Notes: a model not told the origin generated them from the sequence alone. A DNA stretch of 18,884 bases from Cryomorphaceae bacterium (GCA_021298235.1 JAJTDX010000043.1:1-18884); one strand, 5' to 3'. Numbered from the stretch's first letter, positions 7,834 through 15,734 are shown. Numbers and translations: made by a program.

Positions 7834-8220
7834 ATGACAAAGACAAGTAGAAATACCATAGCCAGACAAAGAATACTCGAACTTATTCATTCGAATAAAG
7901 TGGCGATTTCTCACTCCTCATTGCAAGAAAAACTTGAAGGCATTTGTGATAGAGTTACTACCTATCGCGTTTTAGAACGCTTGGTGAATGACTCCTTGAT
8001 TCATCGCATCGTCAACGTAAATGGAGTGGTGAATTATGCTCCTTGTCAAACATGCTCACACAAATCGGAGCATATTCATCAACACATTCATTTCAGCTGC
8101 ACTTCATGTGGTGCTATACGTTGCATGACAGAGAATCCTATCACCATTGAATTACCTCAAAACTACCATGCCACGGAATACCAATTGACAATTGCGGGAA
8201 CATGTCCCGAGTGCATCTAG
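7834..8220 (+). CDS. Fur-family metal-responsive repressor (Zur-like)
   Basis: 128 residues. N-terminal winged helix at about 1-70 with recognition helix DRVTTYRVLERL (39-50), then a metal domain: CQTC at 71-74, the HxHxHxH-like run EHIHQHIHFSC (79-89), CxxC at 89-92 and CxxC at 124-127. The paired CxxC motifs are the structural zinc site of Fur/Zur proteins; the His run supplies sensing ligands. It starts with divergent overlap of the receptor promoter, and the spacer carries two palindromes. The likely job is to repress the receptor-lipoprotein unit and itself when metal is sufficient. Zur fits best because of the ZnuD-like target, but Fur or another subtype cannot be excluded. Confidence 0.85.
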   Translation: MTKTSRNTIARQRILELIHSNKVAISHSSLQEKLEGICDRVTTYRVLERLVNDSLIHRIVNVNGVVNYAPCQTCSHKSEHIHQHIHFSCTSCGAIRCMTENPITIELPQNYHATEYQLTIAGTCPECI

Positions 8221-8232
8221 AACAAGGACTTA

Positions 8233-8249
8233 TTTAGAATTATTCTAAA
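8233..8249. promoter_or_regulatory. Fur/PerR-type box upstream of the FecA-like receptor
   Basis: TTTAGAAT-T-ATTCTAAA is a perfect 8-1-8 palindrome; its core TTAGAATTATTCTAA has the 7-1-7 form of Fur/PerR boxes. It lies 68 bp before the receptor ATG, inside the 97-bp spacer. It has no similarity to the GNAAC-N3-GTTNC repeats near the regulator, so a different Fur-family protein encoded elsewhere probably binds it. It could also fold as a weak hairpin after the regulator gene, but it has no G/C-rich stem. Confidence 0.55.
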
Positions 8250-8317
8250 ATACCATTTTTTGGGTATTGAACATTTGATCAATCAATTTGATCTTTGCCC
8301 TGTAAATTTCGTATTCG

Positions 8318-10510
8318 ATGAAAAGATTGACAGCCTTCTTCGTTCTGTTTATTTCAGGATCGCTCCTCTCCCAGAAAGACACTGTCAAAACACTTCATAA
8401 AATCACCATCAGCCATCTTAAAGAAAAACAAGATCACTCTGTACTTAATGAGGTGGAAGGAACAATCATTTACGCAACTAAGAAAAATGACATCATACGT
8501 CCGGGAGAGTCGAATGCGGACCTTTCAACGAATTCAACACGTCAGCTTTTTCAAAAAGTTCCGGGCATTATGATCTGGGAAAATGATGGTACAGGCATAC
8601 AAACCGGTATTGCAACAAGAGGGCTAAGTCCGAACAGATCCTGGGAATTCAACATGCGCCAAAATGGCTCAGACATCAGCTCAGAAGTGTTTGGCTATCC
8701 TGAAGCATATTATACTCCGCCAACGGAAGGTGTAGAGCGAATTGAGGTAGTTCGCGGTGCAGGATCACTTCAATATGGTTCGCAATTTGGCGGTATGGTT
8801 AACTACATTTTGAAAGATAAAATAGAAGGAAAAAAAATAGGATTTGAGAGTTATCAAACGATTGGGAATTACGGTCTATTTAACACCTACAATGCCATTG
8901 GAGGAGAATTAAAAGGATTCTCGTACTATGCCTTCATTCATCACCGAAATGCTGACGGATGGAGAGATAATTCAGCATACACTTCTACTACTGCATTCAT
9001 TTCGGCAAAAATGCAAATGTCCGACCGATTTATGATGGGAATTCAATATACACGTTCCAACTTCCTCAGTCAACAGGCTGGTGGATTGACAGATAGTTTG
9101 TTCCAGATAGATGCTTCTCAATCTTTACGTGAACGGAATTGGTTCTCGGCACCGTGGAATGTGATGCAATTTAGTTCCACATTTGAAGCTACCAAGAATT
9201 TGAAATTCGATCTTCGAATATTCTCAACAGTAGCAGAACGAAACAGTATTGGGTTCACCAAATCGATTACCACTCCAGACGCCATTAACCCATCTACCGT
9301 GGATTATAGCAACCGACAAATTGATCGTGACTGGTATTCGAATGTAGGTTCAGAATTGAGATTGGCTCAAAAATTCAATATGTTTGGTCAGCAACAAACG
9401 TTTACTGCTGGAGTAAGAGCTTATATGGGTCAAACCGACCGTAAACAAAAAGCAATCGGAACGACAGGGACAGATTATGACTTGTCGATCGTCCAATTGA
9501 ATAATGGACAACAGTATGAAAAAGAATTGATGTTAAACACATCAAATCAAGCGTTATTCATGGAGCAACTCTTCAAATTCGGCAAGCGCTTGTCAATCGT
9601 ACCGGGAATACGCTATGAATTCATCTCTTCAACTGCTGATGGAAGGATCAATACAACTGGCAATGGAATTATTCACGAAAACGTCTTGGACAGAAATGTA
9701 TTATTGATCGGTATGGGAGGAGAATTCAAAGTGACAGAAAAGATTAATCTCTACAGTAATTTCTCCCAAGGATACCGTCCCGTAACCTATTCTCAACTTA
9801 CACCATCGGCAACCACAGATATCATCGATCCTGAGCTCAAAGATGCCTCAGGGTACAATTTGGATGCTGGAGTAAGAGGTAAGCTTAAAGATGTTATATC
9901 CTTTGATGTGAATTATTTCAGACTTGTATACAACAATCGTATAGGAACTTTAATTCAAAATGGGAGCAATTTCATCACCAATATTGGTTCATCTTTGAGT
10001 CAAGGGGTTGAAACTTTTATAGAGTTAGACCTTCTTTCCATCTGCAACGCGAAGCAAAAGCGAACATGCGTGAAAGCACATATCAATTACACCTTCACGA
10101 ATGCAATTTACACAAGCTGGAACAATGCATCCATAGCTCTAGACCCGGAAAAATCTATTGAAGGAAAACAAGTTGAATATTCTCCAAGAAATATTTTCCG
10201 TGGAGGATTGAATATAAATCACAAGCGATTCAACGTTTACTGGCAAACAAATTTTGTGGATGAAGTATTCACCAATGCGGAGAACACTGTTATACCAAAC
10301 AGTACTGCGACCAATGGAATTCTGGCAGCATATCTCGTACACGATTTAGGCTTTGGGGTGAAGATATCTGATAATTATTCTCTTAAAGCAGGCGTTAACA
10401 ACCTAACGAATACCATGTATGCCACGCGAAGATCAGGCGGATATCCAGGACCCGGAATTCTCCCAGGCAATGGAAGAACTGTGTTTTTGACCGTTCAAAT
10501 TAAGCTTTAG
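8318..10510 (+). CDS. fecA: TonB-dependent receptor, FecA-like (ferric citrate/siderophore)
   Basis: 730 residues: signal peptide MKRLTAFFVLFISGSLLSQ, plug at about 50-170 (QLFQKVPGIMIWENDGTG, GIQTGIATRGLSPNRSWEFN, GYPEAYYTPPTEGVERIEVV, GAGSLQYGSQFGGMVNYI), then the barrel, ending in the FecA-like YPGPGILPGNGRTVFLTV followed by QIKL. The order and wording match ferric dicitrate receptor FecA. There is no N-terminal signalling extension and no carboxypeptidase-like domain, unlike the other receptor here, and no FecI/FecR pair nearby, so control is probably through the Fur-type box upstream. A degenerate -7 box (TAAATTTC, 8303-8310) lies 7 bp before the ATG. The stop is 7 bp from the convergent beta-helix gene. 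Substrate citrate is a family-based guess. Confidence 0.85.
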   Translation: MKRLTAFFVLFISGSLLSQKDTVKTLHKITISHLKEKQDHSVLNEVEGTIIYATKKNDIIRPGESNADLSTNSTRQLFQKVPGIMIWENDGTGIQTGIATRGLSPNRSWEFNMRQNGSDISSEVFGYPEAYYTPPTEGVERIEVVRGAGSLQYGSQFGGMVNYILKDKIEGKKIGFESYQTIGNYGLFNTYNAIGGELKGFSYYAFIHHRNADGWRDNSAYTSTTAFISAKMQMSDRFMMGIQYTRSNFLSQQAGGLTDSLFQIDASQSLRERNWFSAPWNVMQFSSTFEATKNLKFDLRIFSTVAERNSIGFTKSITTPDAINPSTVDYSNRQIDRDWYSNVGSELRLAQKFNMFGQQQTFTAGVRAYMGQTDRKQKAIGTTGTDYDLSIVQLNNGQQYEKELMLNTSNQALFMEQLFKFGKRLSIVPGIRYEFISSTADGRINTTGNGIIHENVLDRNVLLIGMGGEFKVTEKINLYSNFSQGYRPVTYSQLTPSATTDIIDPELKDASGYNLDAGVRGKLKDVISFDVNYFRLVYNNRIGTLIQNGSNFITNIGSSLSQGVETFIELDLLSICNAKQKRTCVKAHINYTFTNAIYTSWNNASIALDPEKSIEGKQVEYSPRNIFRGGLNINHKRFNVYWQTNFVDEVFTNAENTVIPNSTATNGILAAYLVHDLGFGVKISDNYSLKAGVNNLTNTMYATRRSGGYPGPGILPGNGRTVFLTVQIKL

Positions 10511-10517
10511 TTTGAAA

Positions 10518-12275
10518 TCATAAAACCACGAGCGGAAGAACTGTTCGCCTTCCATTAGACAAACCGAGAGTAACAAAATATTTCCCTGGTTTAAACGAAC
10601 TGCTACTAATATATTCTCCTTCATACGATGAAAATTCCATGAGTTGCTTTCCAAAAACATCGGTTACAAGCACATATTGTATATCCATTTGATTAGGATA
10701 GAATACCTGAAATTCATCCTGACAAGGATTTGGAGAAAGATAAAATGAACTTTGACTCATCCCATTCAATCCTAGCCCTTCATTCAATTCAACAGCACCT
10801 ACATTCGTGTTTAAGCTATTTCTTGGTAATCCAAAATAATCCTCAGAAACACTAACGGTATTCGGTGCACTCATGAACAAATCAGGATAATACGTTGAAT
10901 TCGGAGTGAGTTGATCCAATGCTGTTGTTGGATCGAGATTTACAGGTAAGGTATTTCGGATCAGATCTGTGGCTGCATTAAAAGCAAAACCGGGATTCAT
11001 ATTGAGTAAATTGTATCCATAGCTTAATCCCGGCTGCGGATTTAGAGGAGCTGAAAACAATTTGTTATTGTTGAGACTATCTGCATTGGCTGTGACGATA
11101 TTTCGATCAATACTTACATTAATGAATGTAAAATTCGGTACAGGTTGACCCAAAAGCGTTTCGTGCGAGATGCTCACCTGCGCCCCATTTCCAAATTGCT
11201 TCCCAATAATTGAATTGTGTCGAATCTGAATATTGGAGTATATACCATTTTGAATGGCACTGTATATTCCTTGCCAGAGATTGATCCCCAGCGTATTGAG
11301 TATAATATTATTCTCAATGAAGATATCCTTCATGTAATGATCCGTCACGTAGACAGTAAAGGCCTCCAATCCCATTAAAATTCCTGACACCACCTTCGTT
11401 TCATTGTAGATCCTATTGCGGTGAACATGGGCATATTGCATTTTATCGAGGTAAATATTCGCATAGTTATCGTGTAATAGATTTCCGCGAACTTCTGCCG
11501 TATCACAAAAATCAAAGTCAATTCCTTCACCTGAATTATCGTGCACATGATTATTCAAGGCAAGATTGTGACTGGTATTCCAGAATTTAATGGCTGAACC
11601 CCATTGTGACTGAGGCGTATTGTAATTGACAGCATCATGCACATGGCAATTGGTGATATTGAAACGTTTCGCGCGCGGAATAAGCGTTGAAGAACCATTG
11701 GCATTGAGCGCACCAATTCCGACAAGAATACCGTGTCCTGCTGTCATTGCAACGTCGACACTGTCAATCCAGATGTCATGCGAATTCACAACGATGCCAC
11801 TGTAGTTGTATCCAAAACGAACTCCATTGTCAGTGCTGTAGTTAATGTCTACATTCTTTACATGAATATTGCTTCCCAGAAGATAGATCATCCCACTACC
11901 GGGACTCACTGTAATCGCTGATCCATCAAACAAGACATCCCCTTTTCCTCTAACACTCACATTCAATCGCTTGGAACCGATTACGTATTTATTATAGGGT
12001 TGATTAATCTGTTGTGCATAGGTACCGGAATAAAACACGACTTCACCATAAATATCACCCGTCTGACTTCCTGAAAGTGTATTCAATCTATCCAAGGCCA
12101 TACTGAAGGTAGCTAAAGGCGAAAGACTATCTCCAGAATTCGCATCATTTCCAACAGGAGCAACATATACTCGATAGGAAGGCACAATCAGAATCGGTTC
12201 TTCAATAACAACGGTTTGACCTAAAAGGCGAGTCACAGCCGCCAAAACGAGAATTGTTAGAATGCTTTTTTTCAT
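10518..12275 (-). CDS. Right-handed beta-helix protein with type IX secretion sorting domain
   Basis: 585 residues from the ATG at 12275 (MKKSILTILVLAAVTRLLGQ signal peptide). An upstream in-frame ATG at 12299 would add eight residues but lies above a perfect -7 box, so the shorter start is chosen. Residues about 27-75 have the YVAPVGNDANSGDSLSPLAT start typical of pectate-lyase-like helices; about 85-430 form beta-helix coils (NCHVHDAVNYNTP, NNHVHDNSGEGIDF, GNLLHDNYANIYLDK, RNRIYNETKV, NNIILNTLG). The last ~75 residues (SPNPCQDEFQVF...FKPGKYFVTL) are a type A C-terminal sorting domain, so the protein should cross the outer membrane by the T9SS and be surface attached or released. A polysaccharide-binding or -cleaving role is likely; no catalytic residues can be assigned. 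Confidence 0.85.
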   Translation of the reverse strand: MKKSILTILVLAAVTRLLGQTVVIEEPILIVPSYRVYVAPVGNDANSGDSLSPLATFSMALDRLNTLSGSQTGDIYGEVVFYSGTYAQQINQPYNKYVIGSKRLNVSVRGKGDVLFDGSAITVSPGSGMIYLLGSNIHVKNVDINYSTDNGVRFGYNYSGIVVNSHDIWIDSVDVAMTAGHGILVGIGALNANGSSTLIPRAKRFNITNCHVHDAVNYNTPQSQWGSAIKFWNTSHNLALNNHVHDNSGEGIDFDFCDTAEVRGNLLHDNYANIYLDKMQYAHVHRNRIYNETKVVSGILMGLEAFTVYVTDHYMKDIFIENNIILNTLGINLWQGIYSAIQNGIYSNIQIRHNSIIGKQFGNGAQVSISHETLLGQPVPNFTFINVSIDRNIVTANADSLNNNKLFSAPLNPQPGLSYGYNLLNMNPGFAFNAATDLIRNTLPVNLDPTTALDQLTPNSTYYPDLFMSAPNTVSVSEDYFGLPRNSLNTNVGAVELNEGLGLNGMSQSSFYLSPNPCQDEFQVFYPNQMDIQYVLVTDVFGKQLMEFSSYEGEYISSSSFKPGKYFVTLGLSNGRRTVLPLVVL

Positions 12276-12281
12276 GGTAAT

Positions 12282-12312
12282 CAAAAATACCATTTTCATA
12301 CACTGAATCGAA
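12282..12312 (-). promoter_or_regulatory. Promoter of the beta-helix gene
   Basis: Minus-strand TATTTTTG (12289-12282) matches TAnnTTTG; TTCG at 12312-12309 is a one-mismatch -33 box with 19 bp spacing. Only 6 bp separate the -7 box from the ATG at 12275. This placement argues against the longer start at 12299. Confidence 0.4.
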
Positions 12313-12361
12313 AATTCAATTCGAACAATTCATTGTTTAAGGTGTTCAAAAAGAAAACATC

Positions 12362-13057
12362 ATGGGAAATTACTTGATTATTGGAGGTTCATCTGGTATT
12401 GGCAAAGCAATACGTGAACAACTTCACTCACAGGGACATACAGTTTATGCGACCTTTTTTAAAAATGATTCCATGAAATCGGATTCGAACTTCCATTATC
12501 TGAATGTTCTTTCGGAAACTCCCGATCTCGATTTTCTTCCTGACACTTTAGATGGTTTTGCTTATTGTCCGGGAGCGATCGATCTGAAACCCTTTCATAG
12601 AATAAGCGAAGAAGCAATTATGGAAGATTTCAACCTTCAAGTGCTCGGTGCAGTAAGAATTTTGAAATTAATCCTACCAAAACTTAAAGCCTCTGGCAAA
12701 GGTTCCGTGGTATTCTTCTCAACGGTTGCAGTTCAAACGGGCTTCCCTTTTCATGCTCAAGTTTCCATCAGTAAAGGAGCGATAGAGGGATTAGCGCGCT
12801 CATTGGCGGCGGAATTAGCACCAACCATTCGTGTGAATGTGATTGCACCTTCACTAACGCACACTCCTCTTGCAGAAAAGTTATTGAGCAGTCCGGAAAA
12901 AATTGAATTAAATGGACAAAGGCATCCAATGAAACGTATAGGAACACCTGAAGATTTAGCTGAAGCTTCCTGTTTTCTTTTGTCGGATAAATCGAGTTGG
13001 ATTACCGGACAGATCATCCATGTTGATGGAGGAATGTCATCACTCAAAATCGGTTGA
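12362..13057 (+). CDS. Atypical short-chain dehydrogenase (SDR), catalytic Tyr replaced
   Basis: 231 residues in one Rossmann domain. The nucleotide loop GGSSGIGKA (8-16) is intact. The NNAG motif reads YCPG (68-71). Ser 120 (FFSTVAV) and Lys 138 (SISKGAIEGL) remain, but the position four before Lys, normally the catalytic Tyr of YxxxK, is Val 134. The C-terminus (GTPEDLA...SSWITGQIIHVDGGMSSL) is that of a classical SDR. It probably binds NAD(P)(H), but ordinary alcohol/ketone chemistry would need another acid. It starts 86 bp from the divergent beta-helix gene and ends 1 bp from the convergent TIGR03643-type gene. Closely similar Tyr-less SDRs are, as far as I recall, found near photolyases in marine Bacteroidota; the role is unknown. 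Confidence 0.85.
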   Translation: MGNYLIIGGSSGIGKAIREQLHSQGHTVYATFFKNDSMKSDSNFHYLNVLSETPDLDFLPDTLDGFAYCPGAIDLKPFHRISEEAIMEDFNLQVLGAVRILKLILPKLKASGKGSVVFFSTVAVQTGFPFHAQVSISKGAIEGLARSLAAELAPTIRVNVIAPSLTHTPLAEKLLSSPEKIELNGQRHPMKRIGTPEDLAEASCFLLSDKSSWITGQIIHVDGGMSSLKIG

Positions 13058-13058
13058 A

Positions 13059-13424
13059 TTAACGCTTACTGATTTTATTACCTGTGATCGAACGTTGCCG
13101 TGAACACTTAAACCGGTCAATATCCTGAGATCGTTTTTTCGAATGTTTCGTCTGGCAATTTTCCACGCGTGCTCTCCAACGTTTATAAGAGCTAAACTTC
13201 AATTCTCTTTTCATAAGGGCTTTGACATCTGCTTCCTTCAAACCAAATTGTTTTTCGATTGCATCAAAAGGTGTCCTGTCTTCCCAAGCCATTTCGATGA
13301 TACGATCAAGTTCTTCCTCCGTCAATTCTGTATTTGTTTGTTCATCCTTGATTAACATGTATGCCATCGGGGAAGGAAGGTCGCTGTAATAGCAGTAGTT
13401 TTGATCGATTTGATTGCCCTTCAT
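13059..13424 (-). CDS. TIGR03643-type small basic protein
   Basis: 121 residues from the first ATG; internal Met 20 or Met 23 may be the true start, since the conserved part begins near residue 33. The core (ELTEEELDRIIEMAWEDRTP, FDAIEKQFGLKEADVKALMKRELK, SSYKRWRARV, about 33-87) looks like a helix-turn-helix-type fold and matches the family TIGR03643 from memory. The tail (94-121) is strongly basic and ends FKCSRQRSITGNKISKR, suggesting nucleic-acid contact. It follows the TRL genes after a terminator, so it probably has its own promoter. Members of this family tend to sit near photolyase/cryptochrome genes, as here; function unknown. Confidence 0.75.
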   Translation of the reverse strand: MKGNQIDQNYCYYSDLPSPMAYMLIKDEQTNTELTEEELDRIIEMAWEDRTPFDAIEKQFGLKEADVKALMKRELKFSSYKRWRARVENCQTKHSKKRSQDIDRFKCSRQRSITGNKISKR

Positions 13425-13480
13425 ATCTTTTTAAACCAACATGAATCAAGAATGTTCAAATGATTTTTGGAAAAACAAAA

Positions 13481-13502
13481 AAGAGGAAGTCTCATCCCTC
13501 TT
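13481..13502 (-). terminator. Terminator after the TRL-like genes
   Basis: AAGAGG and CCTCTT pair around a 10-nt loop; read on the minus strand the stem is followed by TTTTG and further T-rich sequence. It lies just after the last TRL-like gene and before the TIGR03643-type gene, so it ends the transcript of the three lipoproteins. Confidence 0.65.
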
Positions 13503-13535
13503 CTATAACAGTGCTTTCGAATTATTAATTTCCAG

Positions 13536-13793
13536 TTACCTCAACCTTGTATGTCGTAAAGAAAGGCCTCTTTTAACAGAATAATCAACAGTCGCAACTT
13601 TTGTGATGCCTCCACTTTTTGCTGCTTTTTCAATACTTAAATCTACAGGCTTGATAGCAATCCCCATAAAAATCTTCCTTGATGCAGTCCCGGATTTTAC
13701 AATTTCGTTTCCTGTTGCAATTCCAGGATAGGACATTGTGCATGATGCCAAAAATCCAGCAGAAACAATTAGTGTAAATAAACTCTTTTTCAT
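13536..13793 (-). CDS. TRL-like small lipoprotein 3, probably frameshifted near its end
   Basis: 85 residues as read. Signal with lipobox (FLASC, Cys 18), then TRL-like features: GIATGNEIVKSGTASRK, a DLSIEKAAKSGGITKVATVDYSV segment. The end as read (SLRHTRLR) does not fit its paralogs. Shifting one base at the short T run near 13559 gives FFTTYKVEVTGN and a stop at 13525, which matches the YGN-type ends of this family. So the original gene probably ran 13525-13793 and lost one T. Third of three tandem paralogs, 7 bp after the previous one. Outer or inner membrane anchored; function unknown. Confidence 0.75.
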   Translation of the reverse strand: MKKSLFTLIVSAGFLASCTMSYPGIATGNEIVKSGTASRKIFMGIAIKPVDLSIEKAAKSGGITKVATVDYSVKRGLSLRHTRLR

Positions 13794-13800
13794 GGCTCAA

Positions 13801-14082
13801 TTATTTAGCAGTTACGATCAATTCCTTTTTGGAGAAGATCAGGTAATTGGTTGTTTTCTCATCAATTGTGGCGATCGCAGAAGTGATCTTCCCTTTTTTA
13901 GCAGCTTCTTGTAGACCATAATTTTTGTTCAGATAAATTGTCTGAAACAATACGATGGATTCAGAAGTTCCGCGCAATTCTCCAATTTCAGCTTTTGAAG
14001 CCGTCACCGGTAAAATTACCGTACATGAGGACATCGCACCAGCGATGAATCCTGCAATAGCAATATTTCTTAAAACTTTCAT
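13801..14082 (-). CDS. TRL-like small lipoprotein 2
   Basis: 93 residues with a lipobox (AMSSC, Cys 19) after a short hydrophobic signal. The mature part follows the TRL-like pattern: ILPVTASKAEIGELRGTSES, then the AAKKGKITSAIATIDEKTT core and a C-terminal LIFSKKELIVTAK strand. It lies 9 bp downstream of paralog 1 and 7 bp upstream of paralog 3. It is the most diverged of the three and has a longer middle section (VLFQTIYLNKNYG). The TRL-like family consists of short Bacteroidota and proteobacterial lipoproteins of unknown function. Confidence 0.75.
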   Translation of the reverse strand: MKVLRNIAIAGFIAGAMSSCTVILPVTASKAEIGELRGTSESIVLFQTIYLNKNYGLQEAAKKGKITSAIATIDEKTTNYLIFSKKELIVTAK

Positions 14083-14091
14083 GGCCGATAA

Positions 14092-14343
14092 TTAATTTCC
14101 GTAAACAATAGTTTTTGTAATAGGGAAGAAAAACACCTTCGTCGTCATTTCCACAGCGCCAATGACTGTAATGTTCCCTTTCTTAGCAGCAGCTTTAATC
14201 GAAGTGTCGCTGTTACCAATAAGTTTTGATTTGGCAACTCCAACCTTTGTGCCCATTGGTTCACCGGTCAATTGATAGGTCCGTGAAATTGTACAAGAAC
14301 CTAAACCCAGTGCCAATGCAGAAATAAAAAATAGTTTCTTCAT
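14092..14343 (-). CDS. TRL-like small lipoprotein 1
   Basis: 83 residues. Hydrophobic signal and lipobox (LGSC, Cys 17), then QLTGEPMGTKVGVAKSKLIG, a GNSDTSIKAAAKKGNITVIGAVEM core and the end ITKTIVYGN. This is the typical TRL-like layout: a G.K.G.A segment, an amphipathic AAxKGxIT helix-strand and a final (V/I)xYGN. First gene of a three-gene tandem set on the minus strand, 98 bp after the DASH cryptochrome. A possible one-mismatch -7 box (TAATCTTG, 14373-14366) lies 22 bp upstream of the ATG, so it may have its own promoter. Function unknown. Confidence 0.75.
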   Translation of the reverse strand: MKKLFFISALALGLGSCTISRTYQLTGEPMGTKVGVAKSKLIGNSDTSIKAAAKKGNITVIGAVEMTTKVFFFPITKTIVYGN

Positions 14344-14425
14344 AGTAATTGATTTAGAATAAGCTCAAGATTAGGAATAATAATCCTGAAAATCAACCCG
14401 AAACTGTGCAAGAAAAGAGATTTCT

Positions 14426-14445
14426 TTGAACATTGCACTGTTCAA
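14426..14445 (-). terminator. Weak hairpin at the end of the DASH cryptochrome gene
   Basis: TTGAAC and GTTCAA form a 6-bp stem with an 8-nt loop that overlaps the cryptochrome stop; the minus-strand sequence after it is only moderately T-rich (TCTCTTTTCTTG). A possible intrinsic terminator, which would separate the repair operon from the TRL-like genes, but weak. Confidence 0.3.
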
Positions 14446-15734
14446 TCGAGCCAAACCAAGCGATATTCGCTCCTTGGATCATACAATTCCGCCTGCTTTT
14501 GCGTATCAAACACCCGTTTACCACGCGGATCATTTCCAACACCCGCCAAATAAGCCCAGTTACCCCAATTGCTTGAAACATCGTAATCAATCAACTGTTC
14601 TTCAAAATATGCTGCGCCTAATCGCCAATCCAATTTCAGCCGATCGATTAGATAGGAAGCGACATTCTGACGGCCTCGGTTACTCATAAAACCCGTAAAC
14701 TTTAGCTCCCGCATGTTGGCATCAACAAAATTATCACCCGTTTCTCCATTCATCCATTTTTCTAAAAGTGTTCGGTCTTGTTCTGTCCCTACTGCCTGAG
14801 CTCCGTTAAATCCATTCCTGTAAAAAAGCTGAGCCCCATGTTTCTTCATCATAAAACGGAAATAGTCGCGCCACAACAATTCAAAAATCAACCAATAGGT
14901 CGACTCATTGGCTCCATTTAGTTGCTCATACGCTTTAATCTGTTGATGGATCCAACGTGGAGAAATACATCCTTGGGCAAGCCAAGGGGAAAATTTGCTG
15001 GAGTAATCTGCCCCCAACAATCCATTTCGGGTTTCCTTGTATTTCGAAATAGACCGTGTCTTGAAAAAATAATGTTCCAGCCTCAATTTCGCAGCAGTCT
15101 CACCACCTCGAAAAGCAATCGATGCCCGATCATCCACTTTAAGCTCTGTCAATCCAAGTTCGTTCAGTGAGGGAAGTATTAATTCAGAGATGAATGGACT
15201 TTTAATTACTTCAGGAGTTTCGAATGCAGCTCTTACCTGAGTTTCTTTCTCAACTCTTTTACGAAAAGCTGTAAACACATCAGGGATATCTTTGATTCCA
15301 AAAGGAAGGTCTACTGCGTGATAAAGCGTGCTTGTACTGTATTCTTCCAACACACATTTTTGTTCCCATAGTGCTTTTTCAACACTTGAAACGAGCACCT
15401 TCTCCTCTGTGGCAACCTCCTTTTTACTATAAACCTTTTGGATTCCAAATTCACGAACGATCTGTGGAATCACAAGCTCGGGTTTCCCTATTCGAAAGAT
15501 TAAACCCGAACCCTTCTCCCGCAGTGATCTTTCCAAGTCAGCCAGGGATTCGAGTAAAAACTTCATTCGATAGTTACCAATCTTTTTGAAGCCAAACTCG
15601 TTTTGCTCCAGCAGTCGTTCGTCCAGACAATAAAAAGGAATCACCTCGTCAGAGGCAGAAATAGCATTCACCACAGTTTCGTTATCTGTCAACCGCAGGT
15701 CTGTTTTAAACCAAATAAGTGCTCGTTTTGTCAT
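14442..15734 (-). CDS. DASH-family cryptochrome
   Basis: 430 residues: N-terminal antenna Rossmann domain (RALIWFKTDLRLTDNETV) followed by the FAD-binding helical domain. DASH-type motifs: SKYKETRNGLLGADYSSKFSPWLAQGCISPR, WLIFELLWRDYFRFM, DANMRELKFTGFMSNRGRQN with VASYL, and NWGNWAYLAGVGNDPRG. Family members bind FAD and usually MTHF and repair cyclobutane dimers in single-stranded or looped DNA; some signal. Its ATG overlaps the stop of the iron-sulfur photolyase by 4 bp, so it is the last gene of the coupled photolyase run. Length is on the short side for the family but the domains are complete. Confidence 0.92.
   Translation of the reverse strand: MTKRALIWFKTDLRLTDNETVVNAISASDEVIPFYCLDERLLEQNEFGFKKIGNYRMKFLLESLADLERSLREKGSGLIFRIGKPELVIPQIVREFGIQKVYSKKEVATEEKVLVSSVEKALWEQKCVLEEYSTSTLYHAVDLPFGIKDIPDVFTAFRKRVEKETQVRAAFETPEVIKSPFISELILPSLNELGLTELKVDDRASIAFRGGETAAKLRLEHYFFKTRSISKYKETRNGLLGADYSSKFSPWLAQGCISPRWIHQQIKAYEQLNGANESTYWLIFELLWRDYFRFMMKKHGAQLFYRNGFNGAQAVGTEQDRTLLEKWMNGETGDNFVDANMRELKFTGFMSNRGRQNVASYLIDRLKLDWRLGAAYFEEQLIDYDVSSNWGNWAYLAGVGNDPRGKRVFDTQKQAELYDPRSEYRLVWLD

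Noticed and set aside
8274..8293. Direct repeat TTTGATC (twice, 13 bp apart) before the FecA-like gene
   Set aside because: Short, AT-rich and not in a recognisable operator arrangement; not enough to call a site.
12276..12299. Longer start (MKMVFLIT...) for the beta-helix protein
   Set aside because: It would place a perfect -7 promoter box inside the coding region; MKKSILT gives a normal signal peptide.
12309..12326. TCGAA...TTCGA inverted repeat between the beta-helix and SDR genes
   Set aside because: Only 5-bp arms with a 7-bp loop in AT-rich DNA and no second copy.
14352..14373. TTTAGAAT half-site before the TRL genes, resembling the Fur-type box
   Set aside because: The second arm is not present, and an 8-mer of this composition is expected by chance in AT-rich spacers.
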